Assembly: GCA_937924475.1 (NCBI GenBank)
Contig: CALDSV010000038.1
Location: forward strand, 1-39,979
Direction: 5' to 3'
Source of the DNA: an uncultured bacterium
GTDB taxonomy: Bacteria; Nitrospirota; Thermodesulfovibrionia; Thermodesulfovibrionales; Thermodesulfovibrionaceae
Length of the DNA: 39,979 nt
How positions within the stretch are numbered: the stretch's first letter is position 1; every line of letters starts with the position of its first letter. Below, piece after piece: positions 17,207 through 27,268 of this stretch. The notes below the pieces were generated by a model that was not told the origin of the DNA, made no database searches, and was given only the letters and a program-made list of their open reading frames with translations. A program made the position numbers and the translations under genes.

Positions 17207-18447
17207 TTTTTCCACTCACTCCAATCTCTAATAGGAACAAATTTACCATCTTTGAAAGTAGTATAGTAGACTTTGTTAAGGGCTTGATGTTTCTTCGAAG
17301 AAAAGCTAATTTTTTCGTCAATCCCTATATCAAGATTTCTTATTGATTCAACAGCTCTTTTGATGTTTTCCCTGTTAATTTTTTTATCTATGTGAGCTAC
17401 TTTTTTTAAGATTTCTATCATAAGTTTCGCATTAAGAAATCCCTCAAAACTAACAAAACTATATTTTAAAGCTCTATAGTCTCCCTCTAAAAGATGTGCT
17501 GGCACGGTGGGATTATATTTTTCCATTAAAGCTCTGTACTGTCTTACTGCTGATAATGACACATCTTCATAGCTTGGAACAACTTGGGAATTTATCAAAT
17601 TTTTTGTATAAAATTTTCCTGTTTTTTTCTCTTCTTCAAGTAATAAATTTATCATGAATTCACTCCCTACAAAGGAAACATTAGCAATAGGAATATCCCA
17701 TCCTATGTTTCGTGCATCTCTAATAAATCCTGCGCAAGCTGCATAGGCTCCAACAGATATTACAGCATCTACTTCAGCTGCTTTCAAAATCTCGACCTGC
17801 TTTAGAAAACTATCCGAATACCTTGCACCTCTCTTATAAGTAGCCTCAGCTACTATTTTTTCTCCATACTTTGCCAATGTCTTTCTTACACCATTCCAAC
17901 CACTTCTACCATAGGCGTCGGCTTGATAAAAAATACCGATTCTTTTTCTACCTATCTTTATAAAATTTTCTACAAGCCCACCTGTTTCTTCTTCATAAGA
18001 GGCTCTTAGATTAAAAACAAATTCATCGTATGGTGGAGTTCTATGTGGCATAGCGCCAGTAAAAGGAAAAAAAAGATAAATATTATTATCTCTATTGCTT
18101 TTAAGAATTGGTAAAACTCTTGTTACTGTAGGAGTTCCAACATAATTAAAAAGAGCAAAAACATTATCTTCTTTTATAAGTTTGATTGTATTTTTAATTG
18201 CTGGTATGGGATTGTATCCATCGTCATAGGCTTTTACAATAATTTTTTTGCCATCTATGCCACCTTTTTCATTAATATACGAAAAATATGCCATAGCACC
18301 TCTGTAAAGCTCAATTCCTAATCCTGCCGTGGGACCTTTAAAGGCTGCTGACATTCCAAGAACAATATGATCATTATCCTGGGAATAAGAAAAAGAAGGG
18401 AAAATCGTAAAAAAAATGATAAGAAAGATTAAAACTGCACTTGACAT
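17203..18447 (-). CDS. periplasmic ligand-binding protein, branched-chain amino acid (LivK-like, Peripla_BP_6) family
   Basis: A 414-residue exported protein with a signal peptide (hydrophobic 4-20, SYSQ at the likely cleavage site). The family pattern is clear: IVLGMSAAFKGPTAGLGIELYRGAMAYF at the N-terminus, NEKGGIDGKKI, then later lobes with GIFYQADAYGRSGWNGV and AVISVGAYAACAGFIRDA. Relatives bind amino acids, amides, urea or other small organics. No ABC permease or ATPase gene is adjacent; instead the kinase gene begins in its stop codon. It may therefore be a sensory co-receptor rather than a transport component. It overlaps tusA by 19 bases. Confidence 0.9.
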   Translation of the reverse strand: MSSAVLIFLIIFFTIFPSFSYSQDNDHIVLGMSAAFKGPTAGLGIELYRGAMAYFSYINEKGGIDGKKIIVKAYDDGYNPIPAIKNTIKLIKEDNVFALFNYVGTPTVTRVLPILKSNRDNNIYLFFPFTGAMPHRTPPYDEFVFNLRASYEEETGGLVENFIKIGRKRIGIFYQADAYGRSGWNGVRKTLAKYGEKIVAEATYKRGARYSDSFLKQVEILKAAEVDAVISVGAYAACAGFIRDARNIGWDIPIANVSFVGSEFMINLLLEEEKKTGKFYTKNLINSQVVPSYEDVSLSAVRQYRALMEKYNPTVPAHLLEGDYRALKYSFVSFEGFLNAKLMIEILKKVAHIDKKINRENIKRAVESIRNLDIGIDEKISFSSKKHQALNKVYYTTFKDGKFVPIRDWSEWKK

Positions 18448-18653
18448 CTTTTTACACCATTTCCTTCATCTCTTATCCATAGAAGAGTTTTGTTATTTCT
18501 TCTACACCAGTTTTTTACATCATTTTCAAAGGTAGGACAATCAGCTATTACTTCCATAATATCTCCTTTCTTCATCTTTAAAGCCTTAATTGTCATTTGA
18601 ATAGTTGGTTGAGGGCATTTCAATCCTCTCGCATCAAATAATACAACTGCCAT
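18429..18653 (-). CDS. tusA: TusA-family sulfur carrier protein
   Basis: A 74-residue protein with the TusA/SirA/YedF signature DARGLKCPQP; Cys13 is the expected persulfide-carrying residue. TusA-like proteins hand sulfur to tRNA thiolation, molybdenum cofactor assembly or sulfur-oxidation/reduction enzymes. Here it follows an HdrA-like gene by a 20-base overlap and has a very strong AAGGAGG seven bases before its ATG, so high translation is likely. TusA beside Hdr-like proteins recalls the sHdr sulfur-oxidising systems, but the HdrB, HdrC and lipoate-binding-protein genes of those systems are absent here. Additional cysteines at CPTFE, NWCRR and RCQV are unusual and not part of the core motif. 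Confidence 0.92.
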   Translation of the reverse strand: MAVVLFDARGLKCPQPTIQMTIKALKMKKGDIMEVIADCPTFENDVKNWCRRNNKTLLWIRDEGNGVKRCQVQF

Positions 18654-20460
18654 CTTCTGTCCTCCTTAAACTATTTAAAATTCCTTCTATCTCAGCATGT
18701 ATTTGATCTGAGGTAAAACCTTCAAGTTCAATTGCCTTAGCTGGACAACTGGCAACACATATACCACATCCTTCACAGAGTGATATCAAAAAATTAGGTT
18801 TATGTGAGTCAAGCTCAATAGCCTTATAGGGACATTGTTTTATACAAATTCCGCATGCAGTGCATTTATTATGATCTATTTTAACCACCAAGGGACTTTT
18901 TATGATTTTTTCTCCCTGTAAATGAGATAAAACATCGGCAGATATTGCCTTCCCATCAGTTATCGATTCTGAAACCGTCATGGCTTCCTTGACAGAGCCA
19001 GTTAAAAAAATCCCACTCTTACTCTCATAAGGACATTCTCCAGACTCAATGGCTGGACATAAAACTATCATGTCTGAAAAATATCTATCCATTATGTGAT
19101 TTATGATAAAAGTTTCTCCTTTTTGTACTGACAAATCATCAATATTTTCATATCTTATGATTTTTACCAAAGGATCGTTAAGAGATTTGGAGTAAAGATC
19201 CCAGGCCTTTTTCCCTGGAAGGACAATTTCCTTAACAAAATGTATTATTTTCAATTCCGGAAACATAGATCTTAGAATTCTATTAAATTTAAAAGCATAT
19301 TGACAGCAAATCTTACTACAATAGGGTTGGAAATTCTTATCAAGACTTCCTACACAATGAATTATTGCTATTTTATTTGGAATTTCACCCTTTGCCGTTA
19401 ATATTTCACCTTTTGAAGGTCCTTCAGTATTTATTAATTCTTCGAATTCCATAGCAGTGTAAATATCCTTATAGACACCATACCGAAGTTTTGAAATTTT
19501 TCTACAATCAAACTGTTTAAATCCCGTAGCCCATAAAATTGCTCCAAAATTAATTTTTTCATCTTTTTCTTTTTCTTCAAAATTTATAGCTCCTTCTACG
19601 GGACATTCTTTTATACATAAATCACATTTTCCCTCAAAATATAAACATTGTTCTCTATTAACTCTTGCCACTGTAGGGAAACTTTGTGGATCTATCTTTA
19701 TTGCTTGCTGTGGGCATACACTTTCGCAGACTGAGCAACCTATACATTTATAGAGATCCACATAAGTTGGTTTGGTGTTAATGATCCCAAATAGATTACC
19801 TAAGTATCCTTTCAATTCTTTTAGGGTGGAATTTAATCTCAAACTAACAGAACTATTTAATAACTCTTCCACCAGGGGATGAAAAAAACAAGGAGCACAA
19901 GATAAGTCTGGAAATAGTTTCTCATATTTTATGACTTTTCCGCCCAAAGTAGATTCTTTCTCCATCAAATAGACCTTTTTGCCATTTTTTGAAAGAATAA
20001 GAGCCGCAGAAATACCTGCAATTCCGCCTCCTACTACCAAAATATTCTCAGAGACTGGAATTTCAAGTTCTATAAGAGGCTTTTGTCTCTTTAATCTCTC
20101 AATTGCTCCCATTAAGAGAGCAAAACACTTTAAAGTAGCTCTTTTTTTATCTTTTGTTACCCAAGCCACATGCTCTCTAATATTTACCAAATTTACCATA
20201 TAGGGATTGATGCCTAATTCTTTTGAAAATTCATAAAAATAATTACCCTTATTATGGAATGAACAGCCAAGAACAATTAATCCATCTAAATGTTTTTCTC
20301 CGATAATATTTTTTAACTCTTCTTTATTTTTTTTAGAACAGGCAAGCTCTATTTCTTCAATAAAAGCCAATTCTTGAAAAGTTAAATTGTTAATCTCATC
20401 AAAAGAAATATATTCAGTGATTTGCCCTGCGCAGCTACAAAATATAACACCGATTTGCAA
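18634..20460 (-). CDS. HdrA-like FAD/iron-sulfur heterodisulfide reductase subunit
   Basis: About 608 residues, cytoplasmic. The N-terminus has IFCSCAG, then an FAD-binding GGGIAG at about 144-149 with the HdrA block STLGGKV and LSCAPC. A first ferredoxin domain (CIGCSVCESVCP, then CDLCIKECP) begins near residue 239. HCVGSLDKNFQPYCSKICC is an HdrA hallmark, and two more [4Fe-4S] motifs (CTACGICIKQCP, CEGCGICVASCP) close the protein. HdrA proteins bifurcate or channel electrons from ferredoxin, hydrogenase or formate dehydrogenase. No HdrB or HdrC follows; TusA does. Start: TTG 20460 lies six bases after GGAGG. An in-frame TTG at 20472 would overlap that ribosome site. The site is part of an eight-base-pair hairpin. 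Confidence 0.92.
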   Translation of the reverse strand: MQIGVIFCSCAGQITEYISFDEINNLTFQELAFIEEIELACSKKNKEELKNIIGEKHLDGLIVLGCSFHNKGNYFYEFSKELGINPYMVNLVNIREHVAWVTKDKKRATLKCFALLMGAIERLKRQKPLIELEIPVSENILVVGGGIAGISAALILSKNGKKVYLMEKESTLGGKVIKYEKLFPDLSCAPCFFHPLVEELLNSSVSLRLNSTLKELKGYLGNLFGIINTKPTYVDLYKCIGCSVCESVCPQQAIKIDPQSFPTVARVNREQCLYFEGKCDLCIKECPVEGAINFEEKEKDEKINFGAILWATGFKQFDCRKISKLRYGVYKDIYTAMEFEELINTEGPSKGEILTAKGEIPNKIAIIHCVGSLDKNFQPYCSKICCQYAFKFNRILRSMFPELKIIHFVKEIVLPGKKAWDLYSKSLNDPLVKIIRYENIDDLSVQKGETFIINHIMDRYFSDMIVLCPAIESGECPYESKSGIFLTGSVKEAMTVSESITDGKAISADVLSHLQGEKIIKSPLVVKIDHNKCTACGICIKQCPYKAIELDSHKPNFLISLCEGCGICVASCPAKAIELEGFTSDQIHAEIEGILNSLRRTEDGSCII

Positions 20461-20485
20461 AAAATCCTCCAATCTAAGATTGGAG
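20459..20485 (-). promoter_or_regulatory. hairpin plus T-run covering the HdrA-like gene's ribosome binding site
   Basis: Minus strand: CTCCAATC (20485-20478), loop TTA, GATTGGAG (20474-20467), then GA and six T (20464-20459). The second arm contains most of the GGAGG ribosome site for TTG 20460, and the T-run overlaps that start codon. It can act either as an intrinsic attenuator between the ferredoxin and HdrA genes or as a translation-masking hairpin. A TGTTAAAAT extended -10-like box lies just upstream (20488-20496). Confidence 0.55.
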
Positions 20486-20502
20486 ATATTTTAACACAAA
20501 AA

Positions 20503-20730
20503 CTATTCTTCCAAATAAACTTCTATGGCAATATCTGGACAGACAACCGCGCACATAGCACAACCTATACACTCATCAGGATTAGAAAAATAGGCAGGAT
20601 AATATCCAGAAGAGTTAAAATTTGTGGATAGTTCAATGCATCCTTTTGGACAAGTTAGAATACAATATTTGCAGCCTTTGCATTTTTCAAAATCAATCTC
20701 TATTTTTCCCTTTCTTAATTTAGTTTGCAT
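20503..20730 (-). CDS. 2[4Fe-4S] ferredoxin, KorD/VorD-like
   Basis: A 75-residue ferredoxin with two clusters: CKGCKYCILTCP near residue 17 and CIGCAMCAVVCP near 54. The linker, with a GYYPAYFSNPDE segment between the clusters and PDIAIEVY at the end, is characteristic of the delta subunit of 2-oxoacid:ferredoxin oxidoreductases rather than of free ferredoxins. The alpha, beta and gamma subunit genes are not in the window: slt is upstream and the HdrA-like gene downstream. It could serve as the electron partner of the HdrA-like protein, or the rest of the oxidoreductase may be encoded elsewhere. Its promoter predicts a nearly leaderless mRNA (TAAAAT seven bases before the ATG). Confidence 0.88.
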   Translation of the reverse strand: MQTKLRKGKIEIDFEKCKGCKYCILTCPKGCIELSTNFNSSGYYPAYFSNPDECIGCAMCAVVCPDIAIEVYLEE

Positions 20731-20737
20731 GAAATTA

Positions 20738-20767
20738 ATTTTAAACTCTGCAGATAAAATAAGTCAA
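20738..20767 (-). promoter_or_regulatory. promoter of the ferredoxin-HdrA-TusA gene string, predicted leaderless
   Basis: Minus strand: TTGACT (20767-20762), an 18-base spacer, TAAAAT (20743-20738), then seven bases to ATG 20730. The -35 box lies inside one copy of a 12-base direct repeat. Confidence 0.65.
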
Positions 20768-20824
20768 TTTTAACCAAAATTTCCCATATTGCAAAACTGC
20801 CTTCAGGCAGGCAAGTCAATTTTA
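20761..20824. repeat. pair of 12-base direct repeats upstream of the ferredoxin gene
   Basis: AAGTCAATTTTA occurs at 20761-20772 and again at 20813-20824, 52 bases apart. The first copy contains the -35 box of the ferredoxin promoter. The pair could be an operator or a second promoter fragment; chance is possible in AT-rich DNA. Confidence 0.35.
20791..20810 (-). terminator. weak intrinsic terminator candidate after slt
   Basis: Minus strand: CTGCC, loop TGAA, GGCAG, then TTTTGC. The five-base-pair GC-rich stem with a short T-run lies 140 bases after the slt stop and before the ferredoxin promoter. The rest of the 221-base interval 20731-20951 holds no ORF; a slightly GC-richer patch at about 20860-20905 has no structure I can name. 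Confidence 0.35.
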
Positions 20825-20951
20825 TTGCATTCCTTTTTAGAAAAAAGTTACAAAAATCAAGCTTGCCTCCCCTTACCAACAGCTCAGGCTGGAGTTAAAG
20901 GAGCAAAGTATAAGTTAATGCGGCAATACTATTAAAAAGTATCTAAACTCT

Positions 20952-22856
20952 TTAAATCTTTATTATTTCTCTGATTCTGTCAGGCGTTAAAGTATAGTAG
21001 GTTCTTAAATATTCGAAGTAGGAGGTTAAAACCCTTTTTACATAAGCTCTTGTTTCCCCATAGGGTATATCCTCTATAAATTCATCTATTCCCTCATATC
21101 TATTTTCCTTAATCCAGGAATTAACAACTGCTTCTCCTGCATTATAGGCAGCGATCGCAAAAACAATGTTATCGAATTCAGTAATGAGTTTGCTCAAATA
21201 GAAAGAGCCTATGTAAATGTTTTTCTCTGCTTCAAAAAGATCTCTATCGTTGATTAAGTTAATTGAAATTTTTTTTGCTTCTCTCTTTGCAGTATTTGGC
21301 ATGAGTTGCATCAGCCCCAGGGCACCAGCAGGTGAAACTGCGAATCTATCAAATCTTGACTCTTCTCTTATAATGGCAAAAACTAAAGCAGGATCTAATT
21401 TAAGCTTTTTTGCAAATTTATTTATCTGCTCATAGTAAACTTTCGGGTATAGCAGTTCTTGATAATTAAAACCATAGGGAAATTTTGATATTAATCTCAC
21501 AGAGGTGGCATAATCACCGAGGCCATTTAACAGCATGCAATAAAAAGGAATGTTCGCCATGTCTTTATTGTTTTTTAATAGATGCTTTATTTCCCTTAAT
21601 GCTTCTTCTATAAAGTTTGCTTGCATTAAAATTTTAACTCTTGTAGGAATTGTTTTGTTCTCCACAACTTTTTCTGGCTTAGGAATTGTTGAAATATTAC
21701 CTTTTACATAAAGAAGATAAGAATAGAAATCAGAGGGGCGAAAAGTAAAAGAATAATGCTTAGTTTCTATGATCCCTTCCTTTTCTTGAGCTCTTTGAAA
21801 CCAGTATAAATATTTTAAATTACCATATTTCTGAAAAAGATCTTTAAAAATGCTTTTTGCTTCAGTATAATAATTTGCTAAATAGTTATTCCAACCAAGA
21901 TACCACAATGCTTCCTCTCTGTAAGAAGGATATTTGTTTAGAGTTTCTTTTAAAATTTCAATGGCTTTGTAAAAATCTCCATTTCTCCGTTTTATATTGG
22001 CATAATTTATTAATAACTCTCCAATTTTTTGATCGCCGGACTTAATAAGATTTTGAATTTCTCTTTCAAAGGAGTTAAATTCTTTAGCTCTAAGTAAAGA
22101 TCTGCCGTACCAGTAAAAATCACCTATTTTTTTAAAAATTGAAGCACTTTCTGTGTATCTTTTCTGCATAAAGATACTATATCCAAGATTCCATAAAATT
22201 ATCTCCTGCAATTTATTCTTTGATTTTGCCAAGGCTAAATTTAGATATTTTTCAGCTTTTTTATACAGGAAAGAACTATTTAGGGCTTTTGCTTTTCTGA
22301 TCAAATCATCCACAGAGATATCTTCTTCAGAGAGTTCCAACTCTGCCTTGTCTGCTAAAGGAGAAGCTGTTATAAAAATCTCTTTAAAAATTCTCTTTGC
22401 CTTCTGAATTTGACCTGTCTGTTTTAGATATTGAGCATAATTAAATTTTATCTCTAAATCTTCAGGATATTCATCAGTGTAGGACTTGTATACTGACTCT
22501 ATATGAGGACTGTCAAGCTTTTTTAAAATATTTATCTCATATATTTTTGCATTTTTTAGAATAGGAGAGGATGGATAATTTCTCTTTATTTCACTCAAAT
22601 CCTTGAGAGCCTCCTCATATCTTTCCATCTCTAAGAGAGCTTTTGCTCGCCAAAGGAGAATATAATCACCAATCTCCTTCATTTCTAAAAGAGCCTTAGA
22701 TAGATTTTTTTCCGCTGAGACAAAATTGCAGGAATCTAATTCTTTCTTACCGTTTACTAAATAATCAATAGCCGAGAGATTTGATAATGTAGAAGAGGGA
22801 TAAATCAAAAATAAAGTAAGAGCTATCAGAAGAAAAAACCTTTTATTTTTTAACAT
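20952..22856 (-). CDS. slt: soluble-type lytic murein transglycosylase with TPR solenoid
   Basis: Cleaves peptidoglycan glycan strands non-hydrolytically in the periplasm. The 634-residue protein starts with a signal peptide (hydrophobic 7-25), followed by an alpha-helical TPR-like region of about 430 residues, and a C-terminal SLT domain from about 480. The catalytic Glu499 is in the motif REESRFD, followed by GALGLMQLMP and AIAAYNAGEAVV, all typical of Slt70/MltE-type enzymes. The start codon overlaps the aroC stop region by seven bases and has no strong Shine-Dalgarno, so translation is probably coupled. The family often has such helical superhelices for docking the glycan strand. Confidence 0.92.
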   Translation of the reverse strand: MLKNKRFFLLIALTLFLIYPSSTLSNLSAIDYLVNGKKELDSCNFVSAEKNLSKALLEMKEIGDYILLWRAKALLEMERYEEALKDLSEIKRNYPSSPILKNAKIYEINILKKLDSPHIESVYKSYTDEYPEDLEIKFNYAQYLKQTGQIQKAKRIFKEIFITASPLADKAELELSEEDISVDDLIRKAKALNSSFLYKKAEKYLNLALAKSKNKLQEIILWNLGYSIFMQKRYTESASIFKKIGDFYWYGRSLLRAKEFNSFEREIQNLIKSGDQKIGELLINYANIKRRNGDFYKAIEILKETLNKYPSYREEALWYLGWNNYLANYYTEAKSIFKDLFQKYGNLKYLYWFQRAQEKEGIIETKHYSFTFRPSDFYSYLLYVKGNISTIPKPEKVVENKTIPTRVKILMQANFIEEALREIKHLLKNNKDMANIPFYCMLLNGLGDYATSVRLISKFPYGFNYQELLYPKVYYEQINKFAKKLKLDPALVFAIIREESRFDRFAVSPAGALGLMQLMPNTAKREAKKISINLINDRDLFEAEKNIYIGSFYLSKLITEFDNIVFAIAAYNAGEAVVNSWIKENRYEGIDEFIEDIPYGETRAYVKRVLTSYFEYLRTYYTLTPDRIREIIKI

Positions 22857-24013
22857 CTTTTTGTATTGTAAAAATCATAACTTGCTTTTATATCCCCCAA
22901 ACTATCGCCACCAAATTTCTCAAGAAAAGCTTGAGCAAGGCACCAAGCAATAACAGCTTCTCCAATTATACTGGCAGCAGGGACAGCACATATATCAGAC
23001 CTTTCATAGGCTGCTTCCACCGGTTCTTTAGTAATTATGTCCACAGATTTTAAAGGTTTTCTTAGGGTTGGAATTGGTTTCATAGTAGCTTTCACAATAA
23101 TTGGCATGCCGTTTGACATTCCGCCTTCAATTCCGCCCATGTGGTTCGTAGTCCTATAAAATTTTCCATTATAGAAAATTTCATCCATCACCCTCGAACC
23201 AAATTCATCTGCCAATTTTACTCCATCTCCGATCTCAACAGCCTTGATGGCTTGAATACTCATCATGGCAGCGGCTATTCTGCTGTCCAATTTCCGATCC
23301 CAATGAACATAACTGCCAAGTCCAATGGGCACGTTTGTAGCAAACACTATGAAAGAACCACCTACGCTATCGCCAGTTTTAATAGCCCTATCTATAACTT
23401 CCATCATTTTATTCTCTAAGGGTTCAAAAGGGCATCGCACTGGAGATTTATCAGCTTTATTTAAAAGCTCAATTAAATCTTTTTCCTTTAAATTATGTGT
23501 ATCAATTGATAGGGAGGCGGTACCAATTTTAGTTACAAAACTTCCAATATTAATATTAAACTCTTCTAATAATTGTTTTGCCAAAGCTCCTATTGCTACA
23601 CGCATAGCTGTTTCCCTTGCAGAGGAACGTTCCAATACATTCCTTATGTCTGAATGGTCATATTTAATTAAACCTGCCAAATCAGCATGTCCAGGCCGTG
23701 GTTTAGTAACAGGTGGAAATGAGCCTTCAAATTGAGGATCATCATTCAAGGCTTTTTCCCAATTTTGCCAATCCCTATTTTTAATTAAAAGAGTTATGGG
23801 TGAACCTAAGGTTTTACCCCATCTTATACCTGAGATAAATTCTACTTCATCGGATTCTATTTTCATTCTACCGCCTCTTCCATAACCTTGCTGCCTTCTT
23901 TTTAATTCTCTGTGTATAAATTCCTTTGACACCTTGAGACCTGAAGGCATCCCTTCTACAATGCCTATGAGTCCTTTTCCATGAGATTCTCCTGCTGTTA
24001 AAAACCTTAACAT
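22850..24013 (-). CDS. aroC: chorismate synthase
   Basis: Final step of the shikimate pathway: EPSP to chorismate, FMN-dependent. The 387-residue protein shows GESHG at 8-12, the RRQQGYGRGGRM segment, RPGHADLAGLIKYD, RSSARETAMRVAIGALAK, and a C-terminal IGGIEGG-type block (here MGGIEGGMSNG), all family signatures. The gene follows a flavin reductase gene after 23 bases, which is suggestive because chorismate synthase needs reduced FMN. A TTGTTT/TAAAAT promoter pair lies seven bases before its ATG, inside and after the reductase gene end, so it may also be transcribed separately. Confidence 0.97.
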   Translation of the reverse strand: MLRFLTAGESHGKGLIGIVEGMPSGLKVSKEFIHRELKRRQQGYGRGGRMKIESDEVEFISGIRWGKTLGSPITLLIKNRDWQNWEKALNDDPQFEGSFPPVTKPRPGHADLAGLIKYDHSDIRNVLERSSARETAMRVAIGALAKQLLEEFNINIGSFVTKIGTASLSIDTHNLKEKDLIELLNKADKSPVRCPFEPLENKMMEVIDRAIKTGDSVGGSFIVFATNVPIGLGSYVHWDRKLDSRIAAAMMSIQAIKAVEIGDGVKLADEFGSRVMDEIFYNGKFYRTTNHMGGIEGGMSNGMPIIVKATMKPIPTLRKPLKSVDIITKEPVEAAYERSDICAVPAASIIGEAVIAWCLAQAFLEKFGGDSLGDIKASYDFYNTKRC

Positions 24014-24020
24014 AAAATTT

Positions 24021-24050
24021 ATTTTAAAAAATATGGTTAAAAATAAACAA
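24021..24050 (-). promoter_or_regulatory. possible internal promoter of aroC, predicted leaderless
   Basis: Minus strand: TTGTTT (24050-24045), an 18-base spacer, TAAAAT (24026-24021), then seven bases to ATG 24013. The -35 box is in the last codons of the flavin reductase gene. Confidence 0.45.
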
Positions 24051-24552
24051 TTTTATTTCCTCCAAGATGCATTGGCACTGAATCATTTATCCATAAGTTT
24101 CTTACAAAGTATCTTTCATCTACCATACAATTTTTAACATGTGCTAAAAAAGCGTAACATTCTCCAGTCTCTATAAATTTTTCCACCTTACACTCCAAAT
24201 ATCCTATACACCCTTCGATTAATGGTGCTTCAGTATTTTTGCCTTTGAAGGTTCTTAACCCAGCCTCTTTAAATTTATCAACATTTCTGCCTGATTTACT
24301 TCCACAAATCCATATAATCTTCTCCATATTTTTATTAGGTATGTTTATGACAAATTCAGAAGTCTCTAAAATAAGTTCTGCAGTATAGTGTTCCTTTGCC
24401 ACACAAACTATAACCATGGGAGGCTCTTCAGAGGCAGGTGTTGCCCAGGCACAGGACATTACATTTGCTCGTCCGTCTTTGCCTACAGATGTTAACAAAA
24501 AAACTACTTTTGGGTGTAACAACCTGTAAAAATTATGCTCTAATCTTTTCAT
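24037..24552 (-). CDS. flavin reductase-like FMN-binding protein (flavoredoxin family)
   Basis: A 171-residue split-barrel flavoprotein. The N-terminal pattern PKVVFLLTSVGKDGRANVMSCAW, then EEPPMV and SEFVINIP, and the GRNVDKFKEAGL block match the flavin reductase/flavoredoxin family that binds FMN and reduces it or passes electrons to sulfur enzymes. ATG 24552 is chosen because AGAGG lies eight bases upstream; an in-frame GTG at 24561 overlaps that ribosome site. It precedes aroC, whose product needs reduced FMN, so supplying flavin is a plausible local role. This is a rare transcription-unit start here with a Shine-Dalgarno leader. Confidence 0.88.
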   Translation of the reverse strand: MKRLEHNFYRLLHPKVVFLLTSVGKDGRANVMSCAWATPASEEPPMVIVCVAKEHYTAELILETSEFVINIPNKNMEKIIWICGSKSGRNVDKFKEAGLRTFKGKNTEAPLIEGCIGYLECKVEKFIETGECYAFLAHVKNCMVDERYFVRNLWINDSVPMHLGGNKIVYF

Positions 24553-24579
24553 AATACTCACCTCTTTAGAAACTTATAT

Positions 24580-24609
24580 TTTACAATTATAACTGTTTTA
24601 AGTTAAAAT
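24580..24609 (+). promoter_or_regulatory. promoter of ftsH-folP, predicted leaderless
   Basis: TTTACA (24580-24585), an 18-base spacer, TAAAAT (24604-24609), then six bases to ATG 24616. The seventh base after the -10 box is the A of the start codon itself. Confidence 0.55.
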
Positions 24610-24615
24610 TGTTCT

Positions 24616-26423
<1,808 letters not shown>

Positions 26424-26427
<4 letters not shown>

Positions 26428-27266
26428 AATTAAACTTTCGCTCCTTTAATTTCGATTTTTCAAAAAAAACCTACATTATGGGAATCTTAAACATCACACC
26501 AGACTCTTTCTATGACGGCGGGAAATATTCTACTAAAGAAGGAGCAATAGCTCATGGACTTAAGCTCATTGAAGAGGGGGCAGATATTCTTGATATCGGT
26601 GGAGAATCAACTCGACCAGGTGCCTCTCCTGTTGAATTAGAGGAGGAGTTAAAAAGAGTTATTCCTGTTATCGAAGGGATTGCAAAAAAAGTTACTTTCC
26701 CTATCTCCATAGATACATATAAAGCAAAGGTAGCTGAAGAAGCTTTAAATGCAGGAGCATCAATTATAAATGACATAAGTGGCTTAAGATTTGATCCTAA
26801 GATGCCCTATGTAGCTGCTAAACATAAAGTTCCATTAATTCTAATGCACATAAAAGGTACTCCAAAAAATATGCAATTAAACCCTCAATATAAAGCTCTT
26901 ATTCCTGAGATAATTGAATATCTTAGAGAATCTATCATTATTGCCAAAGAAGCTGGTGTGGATGAAAATAAAATAATAATAGATCCTGGAATTGGTTTTG
27001 GTAAACTTCCAGAACATAACTTAGAAATTATAAGAAACCTTAAGGATTTTACTTGCCTTGAAAAACCTATACTCATAGGAGTTTCAAGGAAAAGTTTCAT
27101 AGGTAAAATTCTTAATGATGCCCCTCCTGAGCTGAGACTTGAAGGCACAGCCGCAGCGGTTGCTGTATCCATAATAAATGGAGCAAATATTGTAAGAGTC
27201 CATGATGTAGAATATATTAAAAAAATAGTAAAAGTTGTTGATGCTATAAAATTTGGAAGGATATAG
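26424..27266 (+). CDS. folP: dihydropteroate synthase
   Basis: Condenses dihydropterin pyrophosphate with p-aminobenzoate in folate biosynthesis. The 280-residue protein has the two family signatures: MGILNITPDSFYDGG near the N-terminus, with the pyrophosphate-binding loop, and DIGGESTRPGA near residue 57. Further conserved pieces are INDISG, IIDPGIGFGK and the final RVHDVE. The ATG overlaps the ftsH stop (ATGA). It ends two bases before the convergent argS. The folate product feeds the ThyX reaction encoded elsewhere in the window. Confidence 0.97.
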
Positions 27267-27268
27267 TA

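Noticed and set aside
23325-23735. 136-codon open frame opposite aroC
   Set aside because: Fully antisense to a strongly conserved enzyme, with no ribosome site or family motif.
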